Source of the DNA: Actinomycetes bacterium
Lineage (GTDB): Bacteria; Actinomycetota; Actinomycetes; Actinomycetales; Microbacteriaceae
Direction of reading: 5' to 3'
NCBI GenBank assembly: GCA_023390155.1
Contig: JAEWDJ010000056.1
Location: 1-7,920, forward strand
DNA: 7,920 nt
Shown piece by piece: positions 5,972-7,920 of the stretch. Made by a program: the position numbers and the translations under genes. The notes beneath the pieces were generated by a model that did not search any database, was not told where the DNA came from, and saw only the letters and a list, made by a program, of their open reading frames with translations. Position 1 is the first letter of the stretch; every line of letters begins with the position of its first letter.

Positions 5972-7242
5972 GATGCGGATCCCTCCGTGATGGTCTCGGG
6001 CGCGGGCTCGGTCGAGCCGGCGTCGTAGGTGCGGGCGCTGAGCAGAAGTCGTGTGCATACGAGGGTGAGCACCACGACCACGCCGCCGCCGATGACGAAC
6101 GGCAGGCGCAGGTCGATGCGGGCGACGAAGCCGCCGAGCACGGTTGCGATCGGAGTGAGCCCCCAGCCGATCGTGCGGACGACGCCCATCGCGCGGCCCA
6201 GCATGGCGCCCGGGATGAGCGCCTGGCGGAGCGCGCCCCAGGGCACGTTCCAGACGGCGACGCCGAAGGCGCCGACGGCGTACGCGAGCACGGCGGCCAC
6301 GACGTTCGAGGTCAGGCCGACGGCGAGGATCCCCACGCCGCTCACCAGGACCGACCAGAACATGATCCGGCCGCGACCGAAGCGCGCGACGAGCGAGCTG
6401 GAGATCAGCGCCCCCACCAGCGCGCCGATCCCGACGGCGGCGGTGACGACACCGACGAGGGCCTCCGGGACGGCGAACGTCTGCAGCAGGAGCAGCACGA
6501 CGCTCCCCTGCGCGAAGGCGAGCGCGGACGCCGTGAGCGACGTCAGGACGATCATGTCGCGCAGGAAGCGGTGGCCGACGAGGAAGCGGACGACAGCACC
6601 CATCCCCGGCCGCGTCCGCTCCTCCTCGGCCTCCCCCTCCGCTGCCTCGGCGCCCCGGGCGTGCGCCCGCGCCGCCGCTGCGGGGATGCTGAGCGCCAGC
6701 AGCCCCGCGATCAAGAAGCCGGACCCGGTCAGCCACACCGGCAGCACCAGCGCCGCGGCGAACAGGAAGCCGGCCACCGGCGTCGCGATGAAGTTCTGCA
6801 CCACGATCTCGGCCGACTGCATGCGACCATTGGCGCGATCGAGCTGGTCGCGCGAGACGAGGCTCGGCACGACCGTGGTGGTCGCGTTGTCGAACACGGT
6901 CTCACCCAGTCCGAAGAGCAGGACGCACGCGTACAGCCACCAGATGGTGAGGGCGTCCGCCGTGATGAGGAGTGCCAGCAGGGCGGCGACGGCGAAGCGC
7001 AGGCTGTTCGCCACGGCCATCGCGATGCGCCGGTCGACGCGGTCGAGCAGCATCCCGGCGGGGATGCCGAAGAGCAGCCACGGCAGGAAGGTCACCGCGG
7101 TGAGCCCGGCGATCAGCGCCGGGTCGCGGGTGAGGGTCGTGGCGATGAGCGGCACCGCGGTCCGGCCGATGCCGTCCGCCAGATTGCTGGCGATGGCGGC
7201 GGTCCACAGGCGTCCGAACCCCGCGCCGAGCGGGGTCTTCAT
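5968..7242 (-). CDS. MFS exporter, EntS-like (MFS_3) type
   Basis: This 424-aa, approximately 12-TM inner-membrane protein belongs to the major facilitator branch containing enterobactin exporter EntS and many actinobacterial drug-efflux proteins. The N-terminus FGRLWTAAIASNLADGI (9-25) with PLIATTLTRDPALIAGL, LPWLLFGIPAG and DRVDRR (67-72, motif A variant) is diagnostic. RANGRMQSAEIVVQNFIATP (136-155) covers the TM4-5 region. The central cytoplasmic loop (191-215) is an Ala/Glu/Arg-rich spacer. The ATG is chosen because it overlaps the regulator stop (ATGA) and has AGGAGG 4 nt upstream; an open frame extending further upstream lies inside the regulator gene. It is probably controlled by the ArsR-like regulator and likely exports a small toxic or signalling compound. 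The substrate cannot be inferred. Confidence 0.93.
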   Translation of the reverse strand: MKTPLGAGFGRLWTAAIASNLADGIGRTAVPLIATTLTRDPALIAGLTAVTFLPWLLFGIPAGMLLDRVDRRIAMAVANSLRFAVAALLALLITADALTIWWLYACVLLFGLGETVFDNATTTVVPSLVSRDQLDRANGRMQSAEIVVQNFIATPVAGFLFAAALVLPVWLTGSGFLIAGLLALSIPAAAARAHARGAEAAEGEAEEERTRPGMGAVVRFLVGHRFLRDMIVLTSLTASALAFAQGSVVLLLLQTFAVPEALVGVVTAAVGIGALVGALISSSLVARFGRGRIMFWSVLVSGVGILAVGLTSNVVAAVLAYAVGAFGVAVWNVPWGALRQALIPGAMLGRAMGVVRTIGWGLTPIATVLGGFVARIDLRLPFVIGGGVVVVLTLVCTRLLLSARTYDAGSTEPAPETITEGSAS

Positions 7243-7835
7243 CGGTCCTCCTGCTCGACGAGCGGGAAGGCGTTGAACTGCACCTGGACGCGCTTGCGTC
7301 CCTCCTCCGGCTCCGTCTTCCACTTCGCGCGGAGCCGGTCGGAGAGGGCGAGGAACTCGCGGCCGAGCTCGGCCAGCTGCTCGCGCGTGAGCTCCAGGTG
7401 CGCGGTCGACAGGGAGCTCGCGTCCACCCACTCGTAGCCGAACGTCTCGAGGCCCCGCCGCAGGAACGAGGAGAGGCGCCGCTCGTTGTTCTGCTGCCAG
7501 CCGAGCGAGATGAGCTCGTTGGCCTCGCGTCCGGCGGGAGTACCCAGGGTCTCCTCGGACCCGATGGTGACGCCGCCGGGCGCCATCTTCCACCACCGCT
7601 CGCGGCCGGAGCCGCGCTCCTCGTCCTCGACGATGATCTCGTGCTTGGCCAGCTGGCGCAGGTGGTAGCTCGTGGAGCCGCTGGACTCGCCCAGGCGATC
7701 AGCCAAGCCGCAGGCGGTCTGCGCGCCGTGGCGGGAAAGACTTTCGAGCAGCGCAATCCGAATGGGATGCGCCAGCGCCTTCAGCCGGGTGATGTCCAAA
7801 AGCTGCGCGTCCAGCGGGGATGTCTGCTCTTCCAT
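7239..7835 (-). CDS. ArsR-like winged helix-turn-helix regulator
   Basis: This 198-aa transcription factor has an N-terminal winged HTH (residues 15-85): LKALAHPIRIALLESL, then GLADRLGESSGSTSYHLRQL as the recognition helix, and a basic wing RGSGRERWW. This matches the HTH_20/ArsR-like type. The metal-binding ELCVCDL site of classical ArsR/SmtB sensors is absent; there is a single Cys at 42. The C-terminal 110 residues are a helical, charged domain (for example NNERRLSSFLRRGLETFGYEW and LTREQLAELGREFLALSDRL) that may dimerise or bind a ligand. The start at 7835 gives a normal N-terminus; an in-frame TTG at 7871 lies inside the -35/repeat region. There is no real SD, and the promoter spacing indicates leaderless translation. 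It is first in the operon and probably autoregulated through the TTGCAA array. Confidence 0.92.
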   Translation of the reverse strand: MEEQTSPLDAQLLDITRLKALAHPIRIALLESLSRHGAQTACGLADRLGESSGSTSYHLRQLAKHEIIVEDEERGSGRERWWKMAPGGVTIGSEETLGTPAGREANELISLGWQQNNERRLSSFLRRGLETFGYEWVDASSLSTAHLELTREQLAELGREFLALSDRLRAKWKTEPEEGRKRVQVQFNAFPLVEQEDR

Positions 7836-7842
7836 GCCCGTC

Positions 7843-7871
7843 AGCCTACGCTTACAAAGAGTCCTTTGCAA
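7843..7871 (-). promoter_or_regulatory. Promoter of the regulator-MFS operon, probably leaderless
   Basis: Read on the minus strand, TTGCAA (7871-7866) is the -35, followed by a 17-bp spacer and the -10 TAGGCT (7848-7843). Seven bases (GACGGGC) then lead straight to the ATG at 7835. Transcription would start at or one base before the A of the start codon, which explains the missing SD. The -35 hexamer is also one copy of the repeat array. Confidence 0.65.
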
Positions 7872-7899
7872 GGTTTTCTTTGCAACTGCTTCTTTGCAA
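7850..7899. repeat. Array of CTTTGCAA repeats with exact 14-bp period (operator candidate)
   Basis: CTTTGCAA occurs at 7864-7871, 7878-7885 and 7892-7899, exactly 14 bp apart. A degenerate fourth copy (GCTTACAA, 7850-7857) is in the same phase. Each contains the self-complementary hexamer TTGCAA. In addition, TT-A-CAAAG (7852-7859) and CTTTG-C-AA (7864-7871) form an imperfect palindrome around AGTC. The array covers the -35, the spacer and the region upstream of the promoter, as expected for a repressor operator. Confidence 0.7.
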
Positions 7900-7920
7900 G
7901 ATTCCCGTCGTCTCGTCTAT

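Noticed and set aside
7243..7596. N-terminal extension of the MFS exporter by about 118 residues
   Set aside because: The extension lies entirely within the winged-helix regulator in another frame, is low-complexity Arg/Ala-rich, and the internal ATG has a strong SD and an ATGA overlap.
7864..7899. CRISPR-like array
   Set aside because: Repeat units are 8 bp with 6-bp spacers, far too short; the location over a promoter fits an operator array.

Overview
The window is about 70% G+C, with strong GC bias at third codon positions, ATGA gene overlaps and one probable leaderless promoter. Together with the protein types this points to a high-GC actinobacterium, most likely Microbacteriaceae (Leifsonia/Microbacterium-like). 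That placement is inference from sequence character; no rRNA or other phylogenetic marker was searched. No tRNA, rRNA, CRISPR array, insertion sequence or phage gene was seen. Most of the window reads as ordinary chromosome, and the unusual signals are mainly in non-coding DNA.

Layout. (1) 1-1837: a TetR-family regulator, running off the left edge on the minus strand, faces an MHS-type major facilitator transporter on the plus strand. A 65-bp shared control region holds a 13-bp palindrome, a likely TetR operator. (2) 1838-5772: a plus-strand cluster led by valS of the archaeal-like type. It is followed by two GNAT acetyltransferases that are clearly paralogues, and by an 88-aa protein of unknown function. 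valS overlaps the first GNAT gene by 4 nt (ATGA), and the second GNAT gene overlaps the 88-aa gene by 1 nt (TGATG). A 72-bp gap separates the two GNAT genes. (3) 5786-7835: a minus-strand operon of an ArsR-like winged-helix regulator, an EntS-like MFS exporter and a 61-aa protein of unknown function. All three are linked by ATGA overlaps. The operon converges on the valS cluster across 13 bp, where a short hairpin spans both stop codons. (4) 7836-7920: the operon's promoter, overlapped by an array of TTGCAA palindromes with an exact 14-bp period.

How the genes may work together. The two transporter units each pair an efflux/uptake protein with a local repressor and an operator-like sequence, so both look ligand-inducible; their substrates cannot be read from sequence. 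The valS cluster couples an essential housekeeping enzyme to two acetyltransferases. Its leader contains an 11-bp perfect inverted repeat that would bury the valS ribosome binding site in any transcript that also carries the upstream region.

The signals most worth a second look are the valS SD-sequestering repeat, the 14-bp-phased TTGCAA array with its leaderless promoter, the archaeal-type ValS, and the valS-linked GNAT pair.
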